Shown here piece by piece: positions 9,449 through 18,666 of a stretch of DNA of 64,000 nt. Where the stretch lies: contig NZ_JAJFET010000007.1 in the NCBI RefSeq assembly GCF_020707215.1, positions 62,001 to 126,000 of the forward strand, given 5' to 3'. Position 1 is the first letter of the stretch; each line of letters begins with the position of its first letter. The translations under genes and the position numbers were made by a program. A model generated the notes under the pieces. The model did no database searches and was not told the DNA's origin. It saw only the letters and a list, made by a program, of their open reading frames with translations. This stretch comes from Sphingomonas sp. PL-96. Lineage in GTDB: Bacteria; Pseudomonadota; Alphaproteobacteria; Sphingomonadales; Sphingomonadaceae.

Positions 9449-9522
9449 GCTCCTGCGCAGGCAGGAGCCCAGGGTTACACGGGCCGGCGTTCGCGATTCT
9501 AGGCTCCTGCCTCCGCAGGAGC
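9449..9522. repeat. Inverted pair of palindromic repeats (REP-like, family B)
   Basis: Two 21-bp elements, 9449-9469 and 9502-9522, are inverted copies of each other matching at 20 of 21 positions; each is itself a hairpin with arms GCTCCTGC and GCAGGAGC around a 4-base or 5-base centre. They fill the 125-bp space between the convergent ends of prs and the gene at 9540-9938. The arrangement is that of a bacterial interspersed palindromic repeat doublet; it may also stop or protect transcripts from both sides. There is no T-run. Confidence 0.65.
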
Positions 9523-9539
9523 ACCAGCTTCGCCGCGCA

Positions 9540-9938
9540 TCACCCCTCCCGCTCGGCGATCCGCGCCATCAGCGTGGTGATGCGCAGCAGCACCAGCAGC
9601 CCCGCCGCGGCAAAGCCCGCCAACGCCAGCACGGCATAGGCCAGCGTCTCCAGCGAGTCCGCGATGCGGCTGTCGGCCGCCGCCGACTCGCGCTGTGCGA
9701 TCGCCTGGGCGACATCGGGCGTCACCTTGCCCATTGGCGTCGGCTCCACGCCGGCAAAGCTGTCCTGCCGCGGATCGACCGGGGGCAGGCCATCCGGCGG
9801 GATCGGACGGCTCACAACTGAACCCGGCGGCAGGGTCGGGCCGCGCGACAGGGTGGCGAGCGCCCCGATCAGCGCCAGCGTCGAAAGCCCGCTCAGCACC
9901 AGCATCGCAAAGCGGCCGAGCCGGTCGGCCATGCTCAT
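9540..9938 (-). CDS. Small two-helix membrane protein
   Basis: A 132-residue protein with a membrane helix at each end (about residues 9-29, FAMLVLSGLSTLALIGALA, and 100-122, YAVLALAGFAAAGLLVLL) and a Pro-rich middle (LPPGSVV, PIPPDGLPPVDP), probably periplasmic. No family recognised. Its ATG at 9938 overlaps the TGA of crtZ by four bases (ATGA), so it is translationally coupled to crtZ and this fixes the start. A second in-frame ATG at 9932 is possible. A role with crtZ is only suggested by the coupling. Confidence 0.7.
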   Translation of the reverse strand: MSMADRLGRFAMLVLSGLSTLALIGALATLSRGPTLPPGSVVSRPIPPDGLPPVDPRQDSFAGVEPTPMGKVTPDVAQAIAQRESAAADSRIADSLETLAYAVLALAGFAAAGLLVLLRITTLMARIAEREG

Positions 9939-10468
9939 GCGGGCGTATCCTCGGTCAGCGACGCGTCGCGCGGATCGCCCGGCTGGCGCGCCCCCGCATT
10001 GCCGCGCCGCCGCAGCTCCGCCTTCAGCGCCTCGGGCTTGGGTGCCCACAGGAAGCCGAAGCTCACCGTGCCCTCCTTGGTGCCCACCGCATGGTGGAGC
10101 CGATGCGCCTGCATGATCCGCTTCATATAGGCCGAACGCGGCAGATAGCGGTGCGGCACCCGCTTGTGCACGATCACGTCGTGAAAGCCGAAGTAGATCG
10201 CGCCATAGGCCGCGATCCCCGCGCCGATCCACGCCCAGCCCGGCCACCAGCCCAGCTGCACCCCGCCCAGGATCAGCACGAACGACGGTACCGCAAAGAT
10301 CGCGGCATAAAGGTCGTTCCACTCGAACGCGCCGGTGCGCGGGCGGTGGTGGCTCGCATGCAGGAACCAGCCCGGCCCGTGCATCAGCCAGCGGTGCGCG
10401 GCATAGGCGAACAGCTCCATGCCAGCCACGGTGCCGATGAACAGCGCGATGCCGATTGCCCAGTGCAT
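9935..10468 (-). CDS. crtZ: Beta-carotene 3-hydroxylase
   Basis: A 177-residue membrane enzyme of the fatty-acid-hydroxylase superfamily that converts beta-carotene to zeaxanthin; it underlies the yellow carotenoid nostoxanthin typical of sphingomonads. The diiron His motifs are all present: HRWLMH, HASHH, the HDVIVHKRVPH region, and HRLHH near the C terminus. Hydrophobic stretches IGIALFIGTVAGMELFAYAA and the WWPGWAWIGAGIAAYG region span the membrane. The ATG at 10468 avoids overlap with the divergent gene at 10491; an alternative ATG at 10492 adds eight residues. Neither has a strong Shine-Dalgarno sequence. Other carotenoid genes are not in the window. Confidence 0.9.
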   Translation of the reverse strand: MHWAIGIALFIGTVAGMELFAYAAHRWLMHGPGWFLHASHHRPRTGAFEWNDLYAAIFAVPSFVLILGGVQLGWWPGWAWIGAGIAAYGAIYFGFHDVIVHKRVPHRYLPRSAYMKRIMQAHRLHHAVGTKEGTVSFGFLWAPKPEALKAELRRRGNAGARQPGDPRDASLTEDTPA

Positions 10469-10490
10469 GGCCGCGATATAGCGATGCACC

Positions 10491-10802
10491 ATGATGAGTG
10501 CGAGACTTGGATGGATGCTGCCGGCAGCCGCCGTGCTCACCGGCTGCGCCATCCCCGAGGCGCGGGTGCGCACCGGCCTTGAGCGGGCCGGGCTCCCGCC
10601 AGGGCTTTCCGCCTGCATGGCCGAGCGCATGGTCGATCGCCTCAGCTTCGCCCAGCTGCGCCGGCTGGGCAATCTGCCGCATGGCCGCGACGCTCGGTCG
10701 CTGCCGGACTTCCTGCGCGAGGTTCGCACCCTAGGTGATCCGGAGATCGTTGGCGTGGTCGGCAGTTCGGCTGCGCTTTGTGCGACCGGGCTCACGGGCT
10801 GA
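10491..10802 (+). CDS. Small putative lipoprotein
   Basis: A 103-residue protein starting MMSARLGWMLPAAAVLTGCA, a short lipoprotein signal with lipobox LTGC at about residues 16-19. The remainder has ACMAERMVDRLSFAQLRRLG and SLPDFLREVRTLGDPEIVG, helical and without known motifs, and three more Cys including ALCATGL at the end. Family not recognised. The start overlaps the divergent crtZ region closely, so a shared promoter segment must lie within coding sequence. Two adjacent ATGs (10491, 10494) are equally possible. Confidence 0.6.
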   Translation: MMSARLGWMLPAAAVLTGCAIPEARVRTGLERAGLPPGLSACMAERMVDRLSFAQLRRLGNLPHGRDARSLPDFLREVRTLGDPEIVGVVGSSAALCATGLTG

Positions 10803-10925
10803 GACTATATTGAGATCGTTTCGCATTAGCATCAACAGCGTTCAGGGGTGGATTTCCGGCCTGCGCTGTGCGAAAGGCTGGCGGTATTTTCCGTTTCTCG
10901 AACCAAGCGAGGCAGGAACTTTTCC

Positions 10926-12128
<1,203 letters not shown>

Positions 12129-12135
12129 TCCACTA

Positions 12136-12170
12136 GGCGCCCCCGCCCACGCGGCGGGGGCGCCGAAGTT
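12136..12170 (+). terminator. Strong hairpin after sucC
   Basis: GGCGCCCCCGCC (12136-12147) pairs perfectly with GGCGGGGGCGCC (12153-12164) around a CACGC loop, eight bases after the sucC stop. The following GAAGTTTAGG has only a short T-run, so termination may be inefficient or the hairpin may protect the 3' end. Confidence 0.55.
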
Positions 12171-12217
12171 TAGGCTGAGCTAAGCGGAAACAGCCGGCCG
12201 CCCCGGGGACAGACCTA

Positions 12218-12318
12218 GTACCCCGGCGAAGGCCGGGGCCCAGTTGGGAAAGCGGCTGCAAAAGGGGCTCCACGCCTCCTCGACCACCGCTACTGGACCC
12301 CGGCCTTCGCCGGGGTAC
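12218..12318. repeat. Inverted pair of palindromic repeats (REP-like, family A)
   Basis: Two 27-bp elements, 12218-12244 and 12292-12318, are inverted copies identical at 26 of 27 positions; each has a core CCCCGGC-GAAG-GCCGGGG. A degenerate relative lies at about 12366-12385 (GCCCCGGCC, GGACCGGGGC). They occupy most of the 331-bp gap between sucC and etfB, in which I see no gene. Another copy is at 14209-14235. This core is common between genes in sphingomonads (from memory); no associated transposase is in the window. Confidence 0.7.
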
Positions 12319-12459
12319 GGGTTTCCTCGGTTCTACTCGAACTGAACCAAACCTCTCGGGGCCCGCCCCGGCCAAGGACCGGGGCACCGCCTCGAACCAT
12401 GGCCGCGGCGGGCCCCTTGCTATAGGGTCCCCGGCATTTCCGTTCACGGAGAGAAACAC

Positions 12460-13209
12460 ATGAAGCTGTTGGTGCCGGTCAAGCGGGTGCTTGACTATAA
12501 TGTGAAGCCGCGGGTGAAGGCGGACGGGTCGGGTGTCGACCTCGCCAACGTCAAGATGAGCATGAACCCGTTCGACGAGATCGCCGTCGAGGAAGCCATC
12601 CGGCTGAAGGAAAAGGGTGTCGCGACCGAGGTGGTCGTCGTCTCGATCGGCGAGCCCAAGGCGCAGGACACGCTGCGCACCGCACTCGCGATGGGTGCCG
12701 ACCGCGCCATACTCATCACCGCGGACGTGCGTCCCGAGCCGCTGGGCGTCGCCAAGCTCCTCGCCAAGGTGGTCGAGGAAGAGCAGCCGCAGCTCGTGAT
12801 CCTGGGCAAGCAGGCGATCGACGACGACAACAACCAGACCGGCCAGATGCTGGCCGCGCTGCTCGGCTGGGGCCAGGGCACGTTCGCGTCCAAGGTCGAG
12901 GTCGAGGGCGACACCGCTAACGTGACGCGCGAAGTCGACGGCGGCCTGGAGACGGTGGCGCTGCCGCTGCCCGCCATCGTCACCACCGACCTGCGCCTGA
13001 ACGAGCCGCGCTATGCCTCGCTGCCCAACATCATGAAGGCGAAGTCCAAGCCCTTGGCGCAGAAGACGCCGGCCGATTACGGCGTCGACCTCACCCCCCG
13101 CATCACCATCTTGAAGGTGGAGGAACCCGCCAAGCGCGCCGCCGGCATCAAGGTGGATGACGTCAATGCGCTGGTCGACAAGATCAAGAGCCTGGGAGTG
13201 ATCGCATGA
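12460..13209 (+). CDS. etfB: Electron transfer flavoprotein beta subunit
   Basis: A 249-residue subunit of the heterodimeric flavoprotein that takes electrons from acyl-CoA and other dehydrogenases and passes them to ETF-ubiquinone oxidoreductase. Typical motifs: [47 protein letters not shown], the nucleotide-binding [20 protein letters not shown] and [10 protein letters not shown]. It carries AMP structurally. A GGAGAG sequence stands about ten bases before the ATG. The last four bases overlap the start of etfA (ATGA), so the two subunits are co-translated. Confidence 0.97.
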   Translation: MKLLVPVKRVLDYNVKPRVKADGSGVDLANVKMSMNPFDEIAVEEAIRLKEKGVATEVVVVSIGEPKAQDTLRTALAMGADRAILITADVRPEPLGVAKLLAKVVEEEQPQLVILGKQAIDDDNNQTGQMLAALLGWGQGTFASKVEVEGDTANVTREVDGGLETVALPLPAIVTTDLRLNEPRYASLPNIMKAKSKPLAQKTPADYGVDLTPRITILKVEEPAKRAAGIKVDDVNALVDKIKSLGVIA

Positions 13210-14141
13210 GCGTGCTGGTACTGGTCGAACAGCTCGATGGCCGCGTGAAGGACGCGACGCTGGCCACCCTCACCGCAGCCGCCAAGCTCGGTGACGTGGT
13301 CGCGCTGGTCGCAGGACACGGCGACGCCGCCGTGCAGGCCGCCGACGCGGTCGCGAAGGTTGCGGGCGTCACGAAGGTGCTGCTGGCGAACGATCCGACG
13401 TACGCCAACATGCTGGCCGAGAATGTCGCAGCCCTGGTGGTGCCGCTGATGGCCGACCACGACGCCTTCCTCGCCAACGCCACCTCGATCGGCAAGAACG
13501 TGGCCCCGCGCGTCGCAGCGCTGCTCGACGTCATGCAGGTGAGCGACATCGTCTCGGTCGAGGGCGCCGACACCTTCACTCGCCCGATCTATGCCGGCAA
13601 CGCGGTCGCGACCGTGCAGTCGAGCGATGCCAAGAAGGTCATTACCGTCCGCGCCACCGGCTTCGACAAGGCAGCAACCGAAGGCGGCAACGCCTCGGTC
13701 GAACCGGTCACCGCGCCGGGCGACCAGGGCAAGTCGCGCTTCGTCGGTGCCGAGACCCAGGAGTCCGCCCGTCCCGAGCTCACCAGCGCCGCGGTGATCG
13801 TCTCCGGCGGCCGTGCGCTCGGCTCGGAAGAGCAGTTCCACGCCCTCATCGAGCCGCTCGCCGACAAGCTCGGCGCCGCGGTCGGCGCCAGCCGCGCGGC
13901 CGTCGACGCAGGCTTCGCCCCCAACGACTATCAGGTCGGCCAGACCGGCAAGATCGTCGCCCCGGACGTGTACGTCGCGGTCGGCATCTCCGGCGCCATC
14001 CAGCACCTTGCGGGCATGAAGGACAGCAAGATCATCATCGCCATCAACAAGGACGAGGACGCCCCCATCTTCCAGGTCGCCGACGTCGGCCTGGTCGGCG
14101 ACCTCTTCCAGATCGTCCCCGAGTTGACCGAAAAGCTGTAA
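13206..14141 (+). CDS. etfA: Electron transfer flavoprotein alpha subunit
   Basis: A 311-residue FAD-binding partner of EtfB. The N-terminal part is the alpha/beta domain ([15 protein letters not shown]); the C-terminal FAD domain has [53 protein letters not shown] and [13 protein letters not shown], all canonical. Length is normal. Overlaps etfB by four bases and is followed within seven bases by an intrinsic terminator, so etfBA is a closed two-gene unit. Adjacent sucC suggests grouping with energy metabolism, but the gap with repeats argues for separate transcripts. Confidence 0.97.
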   Translation: MSVLVLVEQLDGRVKDATLATLTAAAKLGDVVALVAGHGDAAVQAADAVAKVAGVTKVLLANDPTYANMLAENVAALVVPLMADHDAFLANATSIGKNVAPRVAALLDVMQVSDIVSVEGADTFTRPIYAGNAVATVQSSDAKKVITVRATGFDKAATEGGNASVEPVTAPGDQGKSRFVGAETQESARPELTSAAVIVSGGRALGSEEQFHALIEPLADKLGAAVGASRAAVDAGFAPNDYQVGQTGKIVAPDVYVAVGISGAIQHLAGMKDSKIIIAINKDEDAPIFQVADVGLVGDLFQIVPELTEKL

Positions 14142-14147
14142 GCCACA

Positions 14148-14177
14148 GGGGCGGGAGCAATCCCGCCCCTTTCTTTT
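14148..14177 (+). terminator. Intrinsic terminator of etfBA
   Basis: GGGGCGGGA (14148-14156) and TCCCGCCCC (14161-14169) form a perfect 9-bp stem with a GCAA tetraloop, followed by TTTCTTTT. It begins seven bases after the etfA stop. Confidence 0.85.
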
Positions 14178-14208
14178 GCGCGGGACGCCTGTCCCACCCC
14201 ACACTGCC

Positions 14209-14235
14209 GTACCCCGGCGAGGGCCGAGGCCCAGC
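14209..14235. repeat. Single copy of palindromic repeat family A
   Basis: A 27-bp stretch with core CCCCGGCGAGGGCCGAGG resembles the two elements at 12218-12318 with two changes in the palindrome. It lies in the 236-bp gap between etfA and acyP, where no other feature apart from the terminator is visible. Confidence 0.55.
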
Positions 14236-14377
14236 TGCGGTACCGTCGCAGTAGCGCACTCCATCCGCCACACCCCAACTGGCCCCAGCGTCCGCCGGGA
14301 CGGGTGCATGGGGCAACGACACCCCTTCAGCGCAACGTGCGCTTGCCCTACAAGGGTCGGGCAACGGGAGCGCCCCC

Positions 14378-14653
14378 ATGATCCACCGCCACCTCTCGAT
14401 CACCGGCCGGGTGCAGGGCGTCGCCTACCGCGCGTGGATGATCGACCAGGCGCAGTCGCTCGGCATCACCGGCTGGGTACGCAATCGCGCGGATGGCAGC
14501 GTCGAGGCGGTGGTCGCCGGCCCGGCCGAGCAGGTCGAGGCACTTCTCACCCGCGTGCGCCACGGCCCGTCGGGCGCACGCGTTGCCGATGTCACGGTTA
14601 CCGAGACACCCGCCCAGGTCCATGACGACTTCGTCAGGCGCGCGACCGTCTGA
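14378..14653 (+). CDS. acyP: Acylphosphatase
   Basis: A 91-residue enzyme of normal length that hydrolyses acyl phosphates such as acetyl phosphate or carbamoyl phosphate. The phosphate cradle GRVQGVAYRAW carries the catalytic Arg, and the catalytic Asn is in GWVRNRADGSVEAVV. The ATG at 14378 has GGGAG about seven bases upstream. It stands alone between a repeat-bearing gap and the convergent nhaA gene. Physiological substrate unknown, as for most bacterial acylphosphatases. Confidence 0.93.
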   Translation: MIHRHLSITGRVQGVAYRAWMIDQAQSLGITGWVRNRADGSVEAVVAGPAEQVEALLTRVRHGPSGARVADVTVTETPAQVHDDFVRRATV

Positions 14654-14758
14654 TCCGGGCTGCCCTGCACGGGCGCAAGCTGCTTGGCGGGCGCCGTGGC
14701 GGTCGCACTCTCGCCGGTTGAGGTTTCAGCCCCTGCGAGGTGGGTACTGCGTCTCGGA

Positions 14759-16000
14759 CTAGGCGTTGCGTGGTTTATCCATCGCGCGCTCGGCCCGCGC
14801 GGGTGTCTTGCCGGGCGCCAGCCGCAGCACCGCATAGCCGGCAAGCGCCGACAGCACCGATCCGGCGAGCACGCCGATCTTTACCTCGTCGACCAGCAGC
14901 GGGTCGTCCGGAAAGGCCAGGCCGCCGATGAACAGGCTCATGGTGAAGCCGATGCCCGCCAGCAGCGACAGGCCCCAGATCTGCACCCAGCTCGCCCCGC
15001 CCGGCCGCTTGGCAAAGCCGGTGCGGTCGGCGATCCAGACGCTGCCGAAGATGCCCAGCTGCTTGCCGATGAGCAGGCCGAGCGCGATGCCAAGCGGCAG
15101 CGGGTCGAGCAGCACGCCGGCCGAGCTGCCGGCCAGCGAAACGCCCGCATTGGCAAAGCCGAACAGCGGCACGATCGCATAGGCCACCCAGGGGTGCAGG
15201 GCATGCTCCAGGCGGTGGAGCGGCGAATCGTCCGCGTCGGGGGCGGCAGGGGTCGGCTTGATCGGGATCATCAGCGCGGTGAGGACGCCGGCGATGGTCG
15301 CATGCACGCCGGACAGGAACACCAGGTACCACAACGCCACGCCGAGCAGGAGGTACGGGACAAGCGACGTCACCCGGCACTGACCGAGCACCCACATGAC
15401 CGCCAATACCAGCGCGGCGCCTGCCAGCGCGAGGGTGGTGATCCCGTCGGTATAGGCGACCGCAATGATCGCGACCGCGCCCATGTCGTCGACGATCGCG
15501 ACCGTGGTCAGGAACAGCTTGAGCGACGCCGGGGCGCGCGATCCGAGCAGCGCCAGCACGCCGATCGCAAAAGCGATGTCGGTCGCCGCCGGCACCGCCC
15601 AGCCCGCCTGCAGTTCGGCCCGCCCGCCCGTCACCGCCAGATAGACCAGCGCCGGCGCAACCATGCCAGCGGCGGCGGCGACCACGGGAAGCCGGCGATT
15701 CTTCCAGCTGGCGAGTCGCCCGTCCACGAACTCGCGCTTGATCTCCAGCCCGACCAGCAGGAAGAAGACCGCCATCAGCCCATCGTTGATCCACAGGTGG
15801 ACCGTCATCGGGCCATATTTGGGACTGAGCACCGGGCCCGTGGCCCAGTGCAGCAGGTGGAAATAGCGCTCCGACAATCCGGGCAGGTTCGCCACCAGCA
15901 TCGCCAGCGCCGCCGCCGCGATCAGCAGCACGCCGCCGCCCGCCTCGCTCTTCAGGAACTCGCGCAGTGCGGAACGGGGGGAACGGGGCGTGGACGGCAT
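14759..16000 (-). CDS. nhaA: Na+/H+ antiporter NhaA
   Basis: A 413-residue inner-membrane antiporter with about twelve hydrophobic segments, exporting Na+ in exchange for protons at alkaline pH. The transport-site aspartates are present in ATDIAFAIGVLALLG and in the DD pair of TVAIVDDMGAVAII. The N terminus LREFLKSEAGGGVLLI and the WINDGLMAVFFLLVGLEIKR segment are family hallmarks. It lies 27 bp behind lysK on the same strand, so the two may be cotranscribed, without an obvious functional connection. Confidence 0.96.
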   Translation of the reverse strand: MPSTPRSPRSALREFLKSEAGGGVLLIAAAALAMLVANLPGLSERYFHLLHWATGPVLSPKYGPMTVHLWINDGLMAVFFLLVGLEIKREFVDGRLASWKNRRLPVVAAAAGMVAPALVYLAVTGGRAELQAGWAVPAATDIAFAIGVLALLGSRAPASLKLFLTTVAIVDDMGAVAIIAVAYTDGITTLALAGAALVLAVMWVLGQCRVTSLVPYLLLGVALWYLVFLSGVHATIAGVLTALMIPIKPTPAAPDADDSPLHRLEHALHPWVAYAIVPLFGFANAGVSLAGSSAGVLLDPLPLGIALGLLIGKQLGIFGSVWIADRTGFAKRPGGASWVQIWGLSLLAGIGFTMSLFIGGLAFPDDPLLVDEVKIGVLAGSVLSALAGYAVLRLAPGKTPARAERAMDKPRNA

Positions 16001-16027
16001 CAGTGCTCCTGTCGGTCGCGCGCCCCG

Positions 16028-17599
16028 TCAGGCGCGGGCGAGCGCCTCGGCGATCAGCTTGCGGCTGTTGTCGATGCCATAGAGCGCGATGAAGCTGCCC
16101 ATGCGCGGCCCCTGGCTGGTGCCGAGCAGCGTCTCGTACAGCGCCTTGAACCAGTCGCGCAGGGCTTCGAACCCGCCGGTCTTGCCGATCTCATAGACCG
16201 CGTTCTGAATCGTCTCGGCGCTGGCGTCGGCCGGCATCGCGGCCAGTTCACTGTCCAGCCGCTGGAGCGCCGCCACCTCGACGCCTTCCGGCGCGCGCCG
16301 CTCCGGCTTTTCGGCCACGTCGCGGGTAAAGGCGAGCGCATGGTCGATCAGCCGGTCCAGCGCCGGATAGGCCGCGGGCGAGGCGTCGGCGACATAGTTC
16401 GCCAGATAGCCCCAGACCTGCTCCTTGGTCGCTTCGCCCATCACGCCGACGAGGTTCAGCAAGAGGCCGAAGGTGACCGGCAGCGTTTCTTCCGGCGGCG
16501 GGCCGCCGTGGATGTGGTGCACCGGATTGCCGAGCTGCTGCTCGATCGGCTGGCTGGGGTAGTTGCCCCGGAACTGCCAATATTCGTCGATCGCCCGCGG
16601 GATCACCCCCAGGTGCAGCTGCTTGGCCTTCTTGGGCTCGCGATAGGCGTAAAAGGCCAGGCTCTCCTCCGGGCCATAGGTCAGCCATTGTTCCAGGCTC
16701 AGGCCATTGCCCTTGGACTTGGAGATCTTCTCCCCCTTCTCGTCCAGGAACATCTCGTAGTTGAAGCCTTCGGGCGGACGCCCGCCGAGCACGCGCGCGA
16801 TCTTGGAGGACTGGACGACCGAGTCGATCAGGTCCTTGCCCGCCATCTCATAGTCCACGCCCAGTGCGACCCAGCGCATCGCCCAGTCGACCTTCCACTG
16901 CAGCTTGGACAGGCCGCCCAGCGCCGACTGGACGATCCGCTCGCCCTCATCCTCGAACGCGATCAGCCCGGCCTCGGCATCCACCACCTCGACCGGGACC
17001 TGGAGGACGACACCAGACTTGGGGCTGACCGGCAGCACCGGCGAATAGGTCGCCTGACGCTCCTTGCGCAGCGTCGGCAGCATCACGTCCAGGATGCCCT
17101 GATAGTGGCGCAGCACGCCCCGCAGCGCCTCGTCGAAGCGGCCCGAAGTGTAATAGTCCGTCGAGGACGCGAACTCATAGTCGAAGCCGAAGCGATCGAG
17201 GAATTCGCGCAGCAGCGCGTTGTTGTGGTGCGCGAAGCTCTCGTGGGTGCCGAACGGGTCGGGCACCTGGGTCAGCGGCTTGCCGAGATGCTCGGCGAGC
17301 ATGTCGCGGTTGGGCACATTGTCCGGCACCTTGCGCAGGCCGTCCATGTCGTCGCTGAACGCGATCAGCCGGGTGGGCGTGTCCGACAGCTCGGCAAAGG
17401 CCTGGCGCACCATGGTGGTGCGCAGCACTTCGTTGAAGGTGCCGATGTGCGGCAAGCCCGACGGACCATAGCCCGTTTCGAAGATCACCGGCGCGCCGCC
17501 GGGCTTGCCCTCGGGGTAGCGCTTGAGGAGCTTGCGCGCCTCCTCATAGGGCCAGGCCTTGGACGCGAGAGCGGCGGTACGAAGTGCGGGATCGATCAT
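16028..17599 (-). CDS. lysK: Lysyl-tRNA synthetase, class I
   Basis: A 523-residue class I enzyme, the archaeal-type LysRS that replaces the class II LysS in many alphaproteobacteria. It charges tRNA-Lys. The Rossmann signatures are SGLPHIGTFNEV (HIGH-like, about residue 49) and EKISKSKGNG (KMSKS-like). Length matches bacterial class I LysRS. The start ATG at 17599 gives MIDPALRTAALASKAWPYEE as in relatives. Followed on the same strand by nhaA after 27 bp, and divergent from the bestrophin gene. Confidence 0.96.
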   Translation of the reverse strand: MIDPALRTAALASKAWPYEEARKLLKRYPEGKPGGAPVIFETGYGPSGLPHIGTFNEVLRTTMVRQAFAELSDTPTRLIAFSDDMDGLRKVPDNVPNRDMLAEHLGKPLTQVPDPFGTHESFAHHNNALLREFLDRFGFDYEFASSTDYYTSGRFDEALRGVLRHYQGILDVMLPTLRKERQATYSPVLPVSPKSGVVLQVPVEVVDAEAGLIAFEDEGERIVQSALGGLSKLQWKVDWAMRWVALGVDYEMAGKDLIDSVVQSSKIARVLGGRPPEGFNYEMFLDEKGEKISKSKGNGLSLEQWLTYGPEESLAFYAYREPKKAKQLHLGVIPRAIDEYWQFRGNYPSQPIEQQLGNPVHHIHGGPPPEETLPVTFGLLLNLVGVMGEATKEQVWGYLANYVADASPAAYPALDRLIDHALAFTRDVAEKPERRAPEGVEVAALQRLDSELAAMPADASAETIQNAVYEIGKTGGFEALRDWFKALYETLLGTSQGPRMGSFIALYGIDNSRKLIAEALARA

Positions 17600-17726
17600 C
17601 CCAGCCGTCTAACGCCTGAGCGACGGCTTCGCCAAGCCGGATTGCGCACACGCTGCCGCACTGCAACAAAGCCGCCGGTCCGTGCGTCTCCCTGACGCCC
17701 AAGCTCGCAAAAAGGTGTCGTTCCCG

Positions 17727-18620
17727 GTGATCGTAAGCGCAAGACCCCGCCTCAGTAACCACTTGCGGGACATTTGGTGGCCGCTCTTTTCACTGTTCCT
17801 GTGGGACGTGGCCGTCACGGTCTTCTACTTCGTCTCACCGTTCAAGGCGCCTGCGCTGCCGCTCACCCTGTTCGGTAGTGCGCTGGCGCTGTTCCTCGGC
17901 TTTCGCGTCAACTCCGCCTATCAGCGCTGGTGGGAAGGGCGCATCCTTTGGGGATCGATGATCAATGCCTCGCGCAGCCTGGCGCGGGGCGCGATGGCGT
18001 TCCTGCCGATCGACGACATCGGTCCGGCGCGCGAACTCAAGCGCAGCATCGTGCTGCGCCACCTGGCCTATGTGCATGGCCTGCGCTGCCAGCTGCGGCG
18101 CCAGGATCCGGCGCCTGAGGTGCTGCGATTCCTGTCGCCGGCGGAGGCCGAGGACCCGCTCAGCCGCAGCAATGTCGCCAACGGGCTGCTCGACGGGACC
18201 GGCCGCCGCATCGCGCGGGCGATGCGCGAGGGCTGGATCGACACCATCCAGCAGACCCAGCTGGAACGCATCCTGGTCGACATCGCCAATTCGCAAGGCG
18301 GCATGGAGCGGATCAAGAACACGCCGCTTCCCAACCAGTATCGCTTCCTGCCCACCATGTTCGCGCGGCTGTTCTGCATCCTGCTGCCGATCGGGCTGGT
18401 CGAGACGCTGGGGTGGGCGACGCCGATCGGGTCGAGCCTGGCCGGCCTCATGTTCCTGTCGGTGCTGCGGATCGGCGACGATCTGGTCGATCCCTTTGCC
18501 GACACGATCCACGACGTTCCGATGACGGCCATGTGCCGCACGATTGAAATCGATCTGCTGCAGGCGATCGGCGACGAAGCGCCAGCGCCGCTGCAGCCGG
18601 AACGCGGCGTGCTTTGGTGA
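17727..18620 (+). CDS. Bestrophin-family anion channel protein
   Basis: A membrane protein of 297 residues (from the GTG at 17727) of the bestrophin/UPF0187 family, pentameric channels passing chloride or other small ions. Diagnostic are the N terminus IVSARPRLSNHLRDIWWPLF, LFLGFRVNSAYQRWWEGRILWG, RSLARGA and the late helix LLPIGLVETLGWATPIGSSL followed by DDLVDPFADT. The frame is open from a GTG at 17682; the inner GTG was chosen because the family usually begins at IV.RPRP and AAAGG lies 11 bases upstream. The gene ends 47 bases before the DinG-like helicase, whose LexA box lies in between. Confidence 0.85.
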   Translation: MIVSARPRLSNHLRDIWWPLFSLFLWDVAVTVFYFVSPFKAPALPLTLFGSALALFLGFRVNSAYQRWWEGRILWGSMINASRSLARGAMAFLPIDDIGPARELKRSIVLRHLAYVHGLRCQLRRQDPAPEVLRFLSPAEAEDPLSRSNVANGLLDGTGRRIARAMREGWIDTIQQTQLERILVDIANSQGGMERIKNTPLPNQYRFLPTMFARLFCILLPIGLVETLGWATPIGSSLAGLMFLSVLRIGDDLVDPFADTIHDVPMTAMCRTIEIDLLQAIGDEAPAPLQPERGVLW

Positions 18621-18624
18621 TCCC

Positions 18625-18639
18625 GTTCCGCTTCCGTTC
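18625..18639 (+). promoter_or_regulatory. LexA (SOS) box upstream of the DinG-like helicase
   Basis: GTTC (18625-18628), seven bases, GTTC (18636-18639): the direct-repeat operator recognised by alphaproteobacterial LexA. It lies 27 bp before the helicase ATG at 18667, in a 46-bp intergenic gap, the position from which a repressor would block the promoter. Confidence 0.65.
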
Positions 18640-18666
18640 ACACGAGAGGCGGCTATAGAGGGAGCC

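Noticed and set aside
12133..12459. A 108-codon open frame on the minus strand in the sucC-etfB gap
   Set aside because: It is made of the palindromic repeats and GC-rich spacer and has no ribosome-binding site or domain.
14684..17695. A 1003-codon open frame on the plus strand
   Set aside because: It lies opposite nhaA and lysK, whose motifs are unmistakable; the translation is rich in Arg, His and Gln as in GC-rich antisense shadows.
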